DNA from: Heliocidaris erythrogramma
Taxonomy: Eukaryota > Echinodermata > Echinoidea > Camarodonta > Echinometridae
Assembly: GCA_025617745.1 (NCBI GenBank)
Contig: CM046856.1
Coordinates: 45,375,049 to 45,439,048, forward strand
Direction: 5' to 3'
DNA length: 64,000 bases
Shown one piece after another: positions 10,431 to 22,539 of this stretch. Position numbers and translations under genes: made by a program. A model generated the notes under the pieces. The model made no database searches. It saw only the letters and a list, made by a program, of their open reading frames with translations, and was not told the origin of the DNA. Each line of letters starts with the position of its first letter. Position 1 is the stretch's first letter.

Positions 10431-11150
10431 TGTCAACTCGTTAAAACAAGTTGAGAATTTATTAAGAGTAGGGATGGATTTAACTAAGTCCTGTACTGTA
10501 GCCTGTAGGCTGTACAGTGGAGGGTTACTGTTGTTAGATCTAAAATTAGATTATGTCACTGGTTTGCACATGCATGACATTTGGTTGGTGATGATGACTA
10601 ACAAACTATGTATTCAAATGTATTTATGAATGTTGCCCTCCTACATGTACTAGCCCGACCAGTCGTTCTGACAAGGACACATAAACTTTCATTGCGACAC
10701 CCCTCAATGTCGCTAAAAAAATGTACAAAATTAATTTAAAATGTATGTTAAACTTCAATTTTATGTTATACTCACATGAAATCGATTGCTCGGATGGATT
10801 TGTTGAAGTTCAATCCCCAGCTAGCCATCAGGCAATGTCCACAGGGTAGAAAATTTCAACTTTTGACTGCCAAAACCTGTCCATCGCGGTACAGCTTCGC
10901 GACAGCGCTGTGTATAGTTATGCACGGGTGTGACCTTTCAAAAAGTCCAGCGTGATTACATTCTGCCATTCGACTGGGCAGATGATGCAATAAATCATCA
11001 TTTTTGGTAAGTTGTAAGTTGGTTAACTAAATTAACTTAATGAAATCAATTATTTTTTTATTTAAATTCATTTATAGATGAAAAATATATGTAATTTCAG
11101 CGAAAAGCATGTAATCGCACTTTTTTAGTCGCGGTTCGTAACGCTAGAGA
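10431..11150. other. Gene-free stretch upstream of a candidate exon
   Basis: No repeat family or coding region was recognised. The segment 10800-10990 is somewhat less AT-rich but shows no supported frame. Confidence 0.4.
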
Positions 11151-11306
11151 ATGGGCAGCTCGTACCTGTGTATAGTTAGCCTCCTCCTAGTCGTACTCCT
11201 AGTAGTAAGGCCAAGTTTAATTGTATCCATGCGTGTGGAGGAGACGTGCGAAGAGCATGTAGAAAAAATATCTAGATCTAGATCTAGATCTAGAAATGAT
11301 AACAGT
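11151..11306 (+). CDS. Candidate first exon with signal-peptide-like N-terminus
   Basis: An open frame starts MGSSYLCIVSLLLVVLLVVR, a short polar start followed by an uninterrupted hydrophobic stretch (about residues 5-19) as in a secretory signal peptide. It continues with MRVEETCEEHVEK and a run of Ser-Arg dipeptides encoded by a TCTAGA repeat. At 11307 the sequence AGT/GTAAGG could be a splice donor, giving 52 codons and phase 0; without splicing the frame runs to 11399. No downstream acceptor can be assigned and no family is recognised. The hydrophobic run is made of near-repetitive CTCCTAGTCGTACTCCTAGTAG-like DNA, so it may be chance. Confidence 0.3.
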
Positions 11307-14300
11307 GTAAGGCAGTCTGTCTTTTTTCCATTGAGAAACAGAAGTTCTTTATTTACACCAAGACAGGATGTGTGTGTGCATTTTCATCTATACATCTAAA
11401 ACAGTGAGAAGAACCTTTCTTTTGTTTGTTATTTTCTTCTTGATAATTGGAGAAGAAGAAAATGGGGGATGCAAGTGGAAAAAAGGAATATTGCAGTAGG
11501 GTTTTTTAAAAAAAATTGAATTCAAAAGACAGGAAAAATAATTTGCAACCTCCGTTTTTTGTAATAAGGACCCCACTTGTGTGCATTTGATTCCAACTTT
11601 GCCCCCGAGCAAAAATATTTCTTTACAAAAATTAAAGAAATTTTTATTTAAAATAAGGTCTACTTATTTATTCAAAAAAAATTACTCTATGGTTGACTTG
11701 TGTATAGACCATGTAAATCTTATCTGAAATAAAGTGGTGGTGCTCCCTGGAGTTATGTAAAATGTACTTTTTTTTCAATTCAAGAAGTTGATTTAAATGC
11801 AAAAGGCATAAGATATTTTATTATGAGGAAGGGATAGTGACATTCTCAAAATATCTTCAATATCTTTGCTTGGCCTCATTTGGACAATAAAAACTTCAGT
11901 GCACTTAGTATGATTTCTTTTGTTCTCCACATAATTCTATTTAATTAAGAAAGTGTAAAATTGTGTGAGGAAATTCTACAAGTGTTACCTGTTACATTGC
12001 ACAATGCATGAATCTCTAGTAATCCCATTTCTTCTGTAGTCATTGAACTTGCTTCATTATGACCAGGAGTCATTATGAAATACTGCCATCTATTGGGGGA
12101 TTTTCAACATTGCTGTTGAGCCATAGTTAGCAATGAGGAATCGTGAATACAAAATGTGTAGAAAGGGGATAGGATCATTGAGTAAGAGAAAGAAGTATAT
12201 GGATCATCAGTGGCAGATCCAGGATTCTTTGACCGGGGGGGGTCAAAATTTTCTGATAAGCATAAAAAAAGGATATTATTATTCGGGGTTTTTTTTTTTG
12301 GGGGGGGGGAAGAGGTTGCCCACACATGTATTAAATACATGCAGATTTTGGCTAGGGTGGTAATAGAAAGTTCAGATGTAAGCGAGAACTATGGAAGAAA
12401 CTGAAGGGTGTTTTTTTTCGGGGGGGGGGGGGGGGGGGGCAAAATCTTATAATTTGTATTCTCAAGTAGGCTATTCTGTGTAATTTACTAATGGAAAATA
12501 CTATAGGCCATAGTAGCAATACAATAGAATTAGTATTTCTTTGGTCCCCAGAATGTTTTGATCTCAATGATTTTTTTTCATAGATTTTCGTCTAGGTATT
12601 GGAGAATAAAGGAACTACACTAGGCTGAAACACTAAATAACGTGCTTTGGTGACAGCCATCAAATAAAATAAATGAGTAAAATAAGTATTTGTTTATTAT
12701 TGTTTTTGCACTTCCGCTGATTAGCCTATACCTGCTGCTCTACAACATTTATCTGTCTGTTGCCAAAAGTAAAGCCAAATAAACCAAAACAAATCAAACA
12801 ACAAACAACGGCAATAAAAAAAAAAAAAAACAAATAACAATCGCAAAAAGAAATATATATACAAACACAAAAAAGGATTTTAGACAAGTCCTTGTAATGA
12901 TTTAATTGCATTCTCTTTTCACTTATTTTGCAGCATCTTACTCATAGCATGTGCTCTGTACAGCTTGTTGAATATTGGTGGTTTCCAATGATTATTTATG
13001 TCATCCATGCTTCTGCGTACTGTGTATACATTTACGTGTGCTACATTGTATATGTAACCACAATTATAGTTTACATCCTAGTGCTACTGTTCATGGTACA
13101 TTTGTATAATACACCAAAAGTTATATATTTATCATCATGCTGTGAAATGAATACCTTGACTGACCCAGTAATAGAATAAAATGAAAAAAGAATGTGAAAG
13201 GCATGTGTCATTTTGTGTTGGTTATGCTACATGTGGATCATGTTGATGCTTGCACAAGAACTGTGAAGAACAAAAATTGCCACAAAGGAGAAATCTGCTT
13301 TTCTTTATTCATTGTTTATCTTTCTTTTTCTTCCAAGCAAAACTGGCACTATTAAGAATGTTAACACTTTCATTCAAAACATGAGTACAATCGATCACCC
13401 CATTTTGTCAAAAGATGATGTACATGTATCCATATTATTATCCACTTTATAGAGTTTTACAATCACAACCAAGATATTTTAGTTCCTCCATGAGAAGATG
13501 ATAGAGAGATAGGAAGAGAGGGAAAGTGAAGGATGGAGAGAGAGAGAGAGGGGGGGGGGGGTAATAAACAGGAAAGGTCAGAGTGTGAAATAGGAAGAGA
13601 GGAATTTCATGAAGGAAGTGTATTTCAAAGTTAACATAAGCTCATAATTGAATAAATGATAGTGAATGACAACGCCTGTGTTCAGGTAAGTACAATGATG
13701 TGAAAGAAATTTTCATTAATGTTGCAATAGTTTGTTGTTGTTGCAACTGGTTTGCTGAACTGGGTGATTGAAGTGTTTTTCCAGCCAAATTTGGCAACGA
13801 TGATTCTTCTTTCCCTTGCCCGTTACAGCACATTTTGGTTAGTATATTTGAGTGGGATAGTGTGTTCAGAGTACCCTGATGAGTAGTTTGTTCTTTTTGA
13901 ATGCTTGTTGCTTTCTGAATTGAATAATCTTTCTTATTCCATTTCAAATGCTTTTCTGCTTAGTGAATGCATTTCATTATATACTGTAAGTGGTGGGAAT
14001 AGGAACAAAAACTGGCGATGGCTTTTGGATTTGTTTTTGACATATTTTTTTCTTTCGCTGGAATGATGCAGACCTAACTAATTTTTTAATTTATGATCAA
14101 TAAAAGAAACAAAATGGGTATGCATCATTCCTGGGGGAAAATAATATGTCAAAACACTTTTCCAGTTATTGTTTTTAATCGCCTCTATTGTTCTTATTCA
14201 CCCCGTTTTACGGTACTACAGCTTTCAGATGGATATTTTTCTTGTACCGGTATTCTGAATTTGAAATGTTGCTGTACAAGTGTCTGTTGTGTGCGATATC

Positions 14301-15169
14301 TCTGTACAAATTACAGGCATCATGTGAAATCTTATTATAATTACAGCTCTAGATATCACATACATTTAATGTGCAGCAAATGATTTTTTTACAGCAAGTT
14401 TTATGTCCATATGTTTCGATAACGTTTTTAACCATGCCGAGATATCTCACACACGTACTTCAAATTCTGATTCAAATTGTAGAAATGTGTCCATCTTGCC
14501 GTAGATTTTGTTTAGTGAATTCTTGTTCTACTTTTGAAATGTTTTTTGTTTGTGCAAAAGTTGTTTTCATGTTTTGAAATTGACCATGTTATGCACCCTT
14601 CTTCCACATTGTCATGTTTTTTGACATCCTTTCGTTTGTTGATTTTTGTTTCACTACCTTTCACAGAGTCTACAACCATGCAGCAGAAATACAGTAGATA
14701 GCAAAAACTAGTTCAGAAATCTCATCCCCCTTCCTCCGCAACGTCCCCCCATTAAACTCAGGCAAAATGCATAATTGTAGAAGAAGCTTATCGGTAAGTA
14801 CTGGTCGTATATGTAATAAGCACAAGGCCCTTGTGACTTAGTCCCTTTACATTTTTATTTGTCGTAATTAATCCCAATTTCTTTTGGCCTCTCCCTTTTC
14901 TTTCCATTTTAATCCACAACCTTGCCTTCTATGTGCAAAACATCACACTCTGTCAAGATCTTGCATACAGCTTTGGAAAAACACTTCATTTCATTTAAGC
15001 CTCAATGCATATTATATAGATATGAAGAAAATGGATTTGAAAAATGCATAAAAGACAAAATATTGTTGTTTTAGTATTGTTTTGATGTGACCGCATGTTG
15101 TTGTGTTAACACAATTTCCTGCTTTTGATTGAATGCATGATTTAAATGAAGTTCTAGTTTGTACATTTT
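11307..15169. other. Gene-poor stretch with poly(G) repeats
   Basis: Holds a MITE-like repeat starting GGCAGATCCAGGATTC (about 12211) with G runs at 12300-12309 and 12420-12439, and a compound (GA)n/(G)12 tract at 13535-13561. Open frames up to 101 codons (13642-13947 minus, 14093-14383 plus) lack domains and convincing splice context. No other feature was found. Confidence 0.45.
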
Positions 15170-15254
15170 CTGTTGAGATCCAGAAGCAGAAGGGTGTTAA
15201 CTTACATATAATTAATGAAACTTCTACAGTTAATGCCCTTCTGGATCTCAACAG
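15170..15254. repeat. Short hairpin element with 17-bp perfect stem
   Basis: CTGTTGAGATCCAGAAG (15170-15186) is exactly complementary to CTTCTGGATCTCAACAG (15238-15254). The inner arms also pair around AAGGGTGTTAAC and GTTAATGCCCTT. A related hairpin lies at 49754-49822. Confidence 0.75.
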
Positions 15255-15595
15255 ATGACATCTACATCTACAGCCATGGAAGAAATTATTAGACCAAGAA
15301 AGGTTACTGATAGTGTTATTTTTATGGTAAGAAGGAAATAAAATATCATAAAAGCAAGGTATAATTGCTGGAATTTGGTATTCATTCAAGGAAATACAAA
15401 GACAAATCATTTTTATAATTTTGTTTGCATATTATAGTACCCTTATTACAGAAGCTTGGGTCTAATAATTTTTTCCAGGGCTGTATGTACATTTAGATGA
15501 GCGTAACATAATGATATTATGACGTTGTTTAACCAAGTTCCATTACTAATTTAACATTGAAAAGACAAGTACAGTGGTTTACAAATGAGCTTTTA

Positions 15596-16215
15596 TTAGC
15601 TCACCTGAGCCTAAGGCTCGAGTGAGCTATTGCGATGGAAATTTGTCCGTCGTCCGTCGTCCGTTAACTTTTTACATTTTCATCTTCTTCTCCAAAACCC
15701 ATGATCGGAATTCAACCAAACTTGGTAGGAATCATCCTTAGGGGTAGGGGACCCAAAGTTGCTAAAATGGTACATGTGGCCCCCAGGGGGGCCCAGGGGG
15801 AGGGCCCCCAATTGTAAAAGCTATGTAAATTTCAAACATCTTCTTCTTCAGAACCAGGCATAGCTCAGACTTGGTATTGTGTATGGAGATACCTCTATAG
15901 CCGAAAAATGAAAGTTGTTCATGATTTTTTTCTGGGTGGCCCTATAGGGGGTCTGTGGGGGTAACATACTGGGGGGGGGGGGGGGGGGGTGGGGCAAGTT
16001 GTCCGCCATCCATAAACTTTTTACATTTTCAGCTTCTTCTCCAAAACCCATGATTGGAATTTAACTGAACTTGGTAGGAAGCTCAGACTTGGTATTGTGT
16101 ATAGAGATACCTCTATAGATGAAGAATGAAAGTTGTTTATGTGCTAGAGAGAACATGCACCAGATGTGAATTGATCCACCTCAGGTGAGCGTCGTGCCCC
16201 CTGGGGCTCTTGTTT
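15596..16215. mobile_element. Non-autonomous repeat element (TTAGCTCACCTGAGC type)
   Basis: Begins TTAGCTCACCTGAGCCTAAG, where AGCTCA...GAGCC and GGCTC...GTGAGCT can fold into a hairpin, and ends CACCTCAGGTGAGCGTCGTGC followed by GGGGCTCTTGTTTT. Repeats of this type are common in marine invertebrate genomes. The body holds an internal duplication: TTCTTCTCCAAAACCCATGAT occurs near 15685 and 16033, and CTCAGACTTGGTATTGTGTAT near 15868 and 16081. A 19-base G run lies at 15971-15989. No protein is encoded. Confidence 0.7.
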
Positions 16216-18480
16216 TCAAATCTATAGATTGAGCAGCAGAAATATTTAGTAAGATCATTCAAACCTTATTAGTGATATAAAGGACGTTTTGTTCAAAGCA
16301 ATTCATACATGTAAATTATATTGGTCTTGTACATGTATTTATGTATTGTCAGTTTGTCATAGATTTGGAAAGAACTTAACATCAAAGTGAGGAATAGAAA
16401 TTCATTAGTCATAGCTAAAAAGCTTACTGAATGATTTATTTTCCATCATTGCAGATTAACATTTTGATTACACTATTTGGGGCCCAATTTGTCAGTTTGT
16501 CTATTGTTATCTTGCTAATGATGACAATATTGACACTCTCTCTGTATGAAAAGATATAAATTTCCATTCTTATCCTACTTTGTACAGTGAACTATTTAAC
16601 GCTAATAATTGCATGAAACGTTGTCTTACTATTTTCTGTGTTTGGTATTAACAAACTGTGTGTCATTTGTAGAGTTACATGTTTGATCTGCATGTTATTT
16701 ACGGATGAAATATGGGTATTATTTTTAAATGGTTTAACTGGAATTCTGGATCAATTAGTAATTAGATCAATATTATGTGAATAGCATTTGTTTAACTGCA
16801 TTTGTTTAACTGCATGGCAAACAAAGTTCAGTGTACATATACATGTATGTATGTATATGATCAGATGCATTGTTTAGTAAAATGTATGACAGTATAGTAT
16901 TGTTCTTGTTGGAGACTGACTCACATTCATGAAGTACGAAACAACCCTTTACCTTTGTACCAACGGGATATATAACACCCTTGATGCTAATACCAAATGC
17001 GGGAAATTAAGAAGAAAAAAATACCAACAGCATTTCCGTGTGACAACTTAACCCTTGGAGGGACTTCCTTTGGTATTTTGAAGAATGTCCACTGTTGGAG
17101 ATGGGTTTATACATTATATCTGTCTACAGTATGTACATACTGCCTTGAACTTTTTCATTTACTATGCAGACAAGTGACAGTAAACTGAAGCTCCTAATGG
17201 CGCCATCTTTTAACAGGATTTCAAAAGTGTCTGTGCCTCTAATTTTCCCATCATGCCCCATTCTAGTTTTTAGAAGCTTAGAATGTACCTGTAGGCAATT
17301 TTCCACATTTGCAAAATAAAAAAAAAATAGTTTGAAATATGAAATGTGCCTATATCCAAACAAGCTGTTTGTCATATCTCAAACTAAAATGCAATTAATT
17401 TTCAAATTATGATTTTAATTTAGCAGTTACTGTAAGATGGCGCTGTTCAAGTTTTACCAGTTTAATGCCATTTTAAGGTTATTTCTCTTTTGCTCTTAAC
17501 AAGGCTAAGCTGCACACTTTTGACTTGCATGTCAAACTTTTAAACAATAATGCATATAAGATTTTAAATAAAGATTCATTGTGAATCTGTTATGTTCATG
17601 GTTATTTGCTGTTGCCAAATTATTAGTAATTAAAGGGATTTGTGCAGATATTTTTTTTTTCCAGAACAGTTTATGGGCCCAAACTATCGAAAAGTTTGGA
17701 TTGTAGCCATTGTGATTGTTGCTTAATTACTGCACCAGTGTTGGTCATTAGTCATGCTGACATTGTAGGCTATTTTGGGGTTGTAGTGCCTCAACATAGG
17801 AATCTCAAAAAGGATTTGTTTCAGTCAATAACGATTTTACGTGAGCATTTTTTTCAGTACCCATTTTGATTCTTTAACTTTATTTGAAGATTGCACATAA
17901 TGTATTCAATGGTTGATGAAGTAGCAGAAAGAGCGCAAAGAATACTGATGGCAGCATTCATTATTGATACCTTAGTCTTTAAGCACTGGATCTGCTTAAA
18001 GGTAATGTTTTTTTTGGTAAGCCCTCAAAAACTTTTCATCAGATTTATTGGATTTTTGTTGATAAATAGCAATATACTAGTAATACAAATATGCTGTGGA
18101 GATTGTACATCCTAAAGTGGCATATTATGCAAATGGGAGGCAAACAATAAATTAGGTGCCGGATCAGGGATATAAACTCCCAACAACTTCGGCGTGCACT
18201 AAACACCATACACGCATTCAAAACCTACACACAGTGATACACATGCTATCTCCGTGCGAAGCCTCGAAATTGTTGTGCCGGAACCATCGGGGTGGAAAGG
18301 TCCGAGCATAGGGCAGTATATTGCTGTGATCTAGCGTTCCTTACATATATTTACGGTAAAATTCACTGTAAATCATTGACGGAATACCAAATGATCTTGT
18401 ACAAACCTACATGTATTTTGATACATGTATGTAAATTTCTCTCCAAAACTGTACATGAGTTTTAATCATTTTGTCAAGCT
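16216..18480. other. Gene-free stretch
   Basis: AT-rich sequence with short chance open frames (for example 16997-17188 and 17891-18115). No domain, exon or repeat ends could be supported. Confidence 0.45.
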
Positions 18481-19172
18481 GCAGGCCTGTGAAATTCAAA
18501 ATCTAGTCTTGAAGTTCAGACGAAGCATTTTGGATGGATCCATGTCTGTAAACTTGGCATTCCCAATGAGTTGTACATGTACATGTAGGCCCGGTGAAAT
18601 TCAAAGAGTAGTCTTGAAGTTCAGACCGTTACGTGTACATGCGACATTGGTACATGTACATGTACATGTTGGTGTCTGTAAGCTTTGCATTCCCCATGGG
18701 TTGCAGGCCTGTGAAAGTCAAAGTGTAGTCTTGAAGTTCAGACCAAGCATTTTGGCTGGCGTGGGTCCATGTCTGTAAACTTGGCATTCCCAGTGAGTTG
18801 TAAGCCTTTGAATTTCAGACTATTATATCTAACATTGCCACATGTTGGTGTCTGTAAGCTTTGCATTCCCTATGGGTTGCAGGCCTGTGAAAGTCAAAGT
18901 GTAGTCTTGGAGTTCAGACCAAGCATTTTGGCTGGCGTGGGTCCATGTCTGTAAACTTGGCATTCCCAATGAGATGTAGGACGTAGGCCTGTGAAATTCA
19001 AAGAGTAGTCTTGAAGTTCAGACCATTATATCCAACATTGCTACATGTCTGTATCTGTAAGCTTTGCATTCCCTCTGGGTTGCAGGCCTGTAAAGTCAAA
19101 GTGTAGTCTTGAAGTTCAGACCTAGCATTTAGTTGATATGGTTTAGTGTTTGTAAACTTGGCATTCCCCTGT
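18481..19172 (+). repeat. Minisatellite with two alternating subunits
   Basis: Two related monomers of about 90-110 bp alternate. Type A has GCCTGTGAAAGTCAAAGTG, then GTTCAGACCAAGCATTTTGG and TCTGTAAACTTGGCATTCCC. Type B has GAAATTCAAAGAGTAGTCTT, then AACATTGCCACATG and TCTGTAAGCTTTGCATTCCC. Type A starts near 18483, 18703, 18881 and 19083, giving higher-order periods of roughly 220, 178 and 202. The first B unit contains expanded TACATG repeats. The array creates open frames at 18425-18778 and 18769-18954 that I do not consider genes. Confidence 0.85.
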
Positions 19173-22139
19173 GACTTGATGATGAACAACTTCCTGTATT
19201 GGTACTAGAGGATCAATCCCTTTATTGCAGATGATTTAATAAGATATTAGGGCTTGCAACCTTCAAACAACGACAGATGGCTGCGGTACGTCGTTTAATG
19301 AGAAAAACGTGGATCATCATACGATAGATAATTTAGGCTGAGTTAAAAATAAGGAAATTAATTCCCAGTTTCTCGACCCTGCCTGTTTCCCTTTTTGTTG
19401 TCTCCTCCCTTTTTGATCATTGTTTTGAAAAGAAAAGTTTTTTTTTATATACGAGAGCTCATGTTTCGATTAGAGTAAAAATTTGCCACTTTCTATGGGC
19501 TAGGAGATTTGATGTCCATAGAGTGTGAGGTTTAGCTTGTCTTTTATAAATACATGAATTAACCTCTTCTTGAAATGTACACAGAGATAATGATTTTGTG
19601 TATAAAAGACAAGCTAAAGAAACGTCAGAATTTTTTGGACAAGGAGTTTTGCATACAATGCATGAATATAAACAAGGGAAAAACAACGTGTGGATAGGAA
19701 CATTTTTTTTTAGTGAGGGAGGTTTATGAGTGAAGGATGTCATAGCAGTTGAATGATATTACCCAATTCAGCAAATTTAGAATTTATGCGTGTTTGATCT
19801 CTATTTCTAGGTTACATAGAGTAACCTTATTATACTAATCTGTCCTCTTTCAAAATAATATTCAAATAGATGCCATGTACATATATGTGCCAGTCTCTCT
19901 GGCCAGATTTATATTTATAGATTTAGGTCATTTATTGCCAAAGTACAAATTTCATGGCAGGAAAAAGATTAATGATGCTATTTTATCACATGTTAAGCCA
20001 TGATAATTGAATATAAAGTGCTGAAGGTTTGAAAAGATTTTACATGATTATAAAAATAATAGGAATATCTTGATACGAGGCCAAAGAAAAGGATTTACTA
20101 GTAAGTACATACATGTATTTATAAATCTGAGTCACAGAAAAGCACAACTTAAGAGAGAGAGAGAGGGGGGGGGGGGGGAGAGGGAGGGGAGGGAGATCTT
20201 TTTAATGACCATAGTTTTTACTTTTATAAGTCAACAATTATGTAATTTCAAGCTTTATGTCAGTGCATTGTATCGTCCTTGCCAGGTAGTGGTAAAGAAA
20301 AGAGTAAAAGCCTCTAACTTGGCTCAGTTTCCTTGGAGAATGCTTTGAAGAAATGGTATCCTTGAAGGGGCCAGAGAAAAACAACATGAAAAGAGAAAAG
20401 AGAAAACTTGAGTTTTAAGCCCGTGCTGATATAATTTGGTTTGGCCTCATTTGTATGCCTTTTCATATTTATTAATAATTTGTTTATGGATAAAAAGATA
20501 ATTTAATGTTTTGGGGGAAATATGTTACCCTTGCAATGAGTTAGACTTGCCTGCATTATGCTATAATTGTAGTTTTTAATCGAGGTATTTTGGAAGTCCC
20601 GAGATGATGTTAATAATGGGGACGTGCCCTAGTTTGGGATTGACTTGCATTACATCGACGGGAAGGGGCTGTAGCTCTAGTCTCAGCAAACTTCCTGTGT
20701 TAGGAACATTAATGCAGTGCAAAGTCTCTGAGATTATATGCTTGCTTCGATGGACACTTTTAGTAAAGAATCCCGCTTAACCCTCTGCATACCAAATTTT
20801 AACAATTTTCTCTATAGGTTGGTCGTATAAGGCATCAATCTACTACATATATGTACGATGGGGAGCCCTTTGTCTGCGCACCTAAGGTTTGACCTGAAAA
20901 TGAACAAGAATTTCTTTAATATTCCTCTAAAGCTTTATTTTATTTTATTCCTGATCTTCTAAAGAGTAAGTTTGAAAAAAATCTCGTCAAAATTAGAGCA
21001 TGAACAATGTCATTTTCACAAGAAATGTTGGCCGTGTCATTTCAACATTGAAAAAACAACGGTGCCCATGTCTGCGCACTCATTCATTTTACATGCAGTT
21101 CGGGAGTTTTGACGTGAAACACAACAATTTGAGGCTTGTGAATAAAATGTCTGAAATACTGTAAGACCGTTTTTTTTCATTATTTTGACTCGTTTTTTGC
21201 ATGAATACCTATCGCTATGATAAAGATGAAAAGTTTGTGTTTGTTGCATGTTTTGTTTTATTAGACATGGGCACTGCGCAGACTTGGGCACTCTAGCCAT
21301 ATATGTATAGCTGGAGTCTAACAGTTTTGTGCTTATCCCTATTCCCAGCCCTGTGATGTAAATTTTCCATCTTATTTTTTAAATATTTTTTTTAGACAAA
21401 CTCTTGCATGAAGATTTATAAGAAGGATTTGAGCCTGGGGAACTTAGGAAGAAAATTATGAGATTATACTTTGTCAACATTGGTGAATTTCTTCCTCACA
21501 GTATCCCAAGACTTCAGCCAAGTCTCTGACTTATATTGTTCATGAGTCAATGTGTTTTGAGGAGTCGTACGTCTGTATTCGTTTGATCATGTGTGGTTAC
21601 AATAGCACATTTCTCGCCAAAAGTCATTGAATGAAGATTGGACTATAACTTCCCCCTCTCAACTTTGGAAAGCTAATCCTTGTCACCTCGTTCGAGTTGT
21701 CTGATGATGTCACAGTTGTTCCTCAGCAATCTAGAAGACACAATCTACATGTAGCTTTGATTGCCGATGTTCATTCATTCTTTCTCTACTGCAGCCTGAT
21801 AAGCTTTTGATTGAATCTTGGAATATTTGTTCCTAATAAGGAAGGCACTCTGTGACAATATTTTCTAGTAAATTTAATATTCGGCTTGAAACAATTTTGC
21901 TGATAGTTTTTTTTTTAATTTGGATTGTCAACAATTGTCCTGGATCCTATTTCTTCGACTTCTTCTTTTCCATAGAATTTGAATCTTACAGCGCTTTCAT
22001 TTTTGAAAGATCATCAGAGAATGTCTTTTATTATCTTTACCCATTTTTGTTTGTCATTAGTCTTATAAATTCAATTGAACTCCAGACTTTTTGGGTTTAT
22101 TAAATTTGGTGATTCTGGCTTACAAACCCCAAAATTTGG
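19173..22139. other. Gene-free stretch
   Basis: Contains a (GA)n/(G)14 compound tract at 20152-20178. Open frames on both strands (for example 19459-19743 and 21037-21300 on minus) show no recognisable protein. No element ends were found. Confidence 0.45.
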
Positions 22140-22425
22140 GTAAAACTTTGTTTCATAATTGTCCAGCAGAGCATGGTTCAAAGTTTTTTAAGAGCAGGGA
22201 ATGACATCATTCTAATTGTCCGGCGAGTAGGAGGACCTCAGCTAGCCGGCAACAGCTGTGACATAATCTCTGCAAATTACGGTCCGTAGAGCTAGTAGGA
22301 TTTGGCTTGGGATGCAAAACAGAGTTTAGGGAACTTAGCAGAGTGTTGGGCTTGGTCGATATCAATGTGGCGTTCTGAAGCCGCAGCAAGATCTGGGATT
22401 ATTGCACTTGTCGCTGGGCTTCGAA
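22140..22425 (+). promoter_or_regulatory. Putative promoter and 5' UTR of alternative first exon A
   Basis: Base composition changes from AT-rich to mixed, non-repetitive sequence just before exon A. An in-frame TAG at 22336-22338 is the last stop before the exon's ATG, and no ATG in that frame lies between. No clear TATA box or initiator can be assigned, so the start site is inferred only from position. Confidence 0.35.
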
Positions 22426-22539
22426 ATGAGGATGTATGAACCCCGTCTCCCCCAGCAGCCGATCACGGCCTTCCCGTCACGGACTTTCGGCTCCCGTTTA
22501 CCGTCATACTATCGACCCCGGAATGGACATGGCATTGTG
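22426..22539 (+). CDS. Alternative first coding exon A (38 codons, phase 0)
   Basis: Starts at the ATG at 22426 (a second ATG at 22432 is also possible). The peptide begins MRMYEPRLPQQPITAF and ends YYRPRNGHGIV; it is rich in Arg and Pro, with no hydrophobic segment, so a cytosolic N-terminus is likely. It ends ATT GTG/GTAAGT, a near-consensus splice donor at 22540, in phase 0. That fits the phase-0 acceptor at 58576 and suggests an alternative N-terminus of the same gene as exons B and C. It could instead belong to a different gene whose next exon is not recognised. The protein family is unknown. Varied codon use and absence of simple repeats support real coding sequence. Confidence 0.6.

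Noticed and set aside
13642..13947. 101-codon minus-strand frame with a glutamine run
   Set aside because: It has no domain or splice support. The glutamines come from a short CAA repeat and the flanks are ordinary AT-rich sequence.
18481..19172. CRISPR-like array
   Set aside because: The repeats are long, degenerate and contiguous with no unique spacers; it is a minisatellite in eukaryotic DNA.
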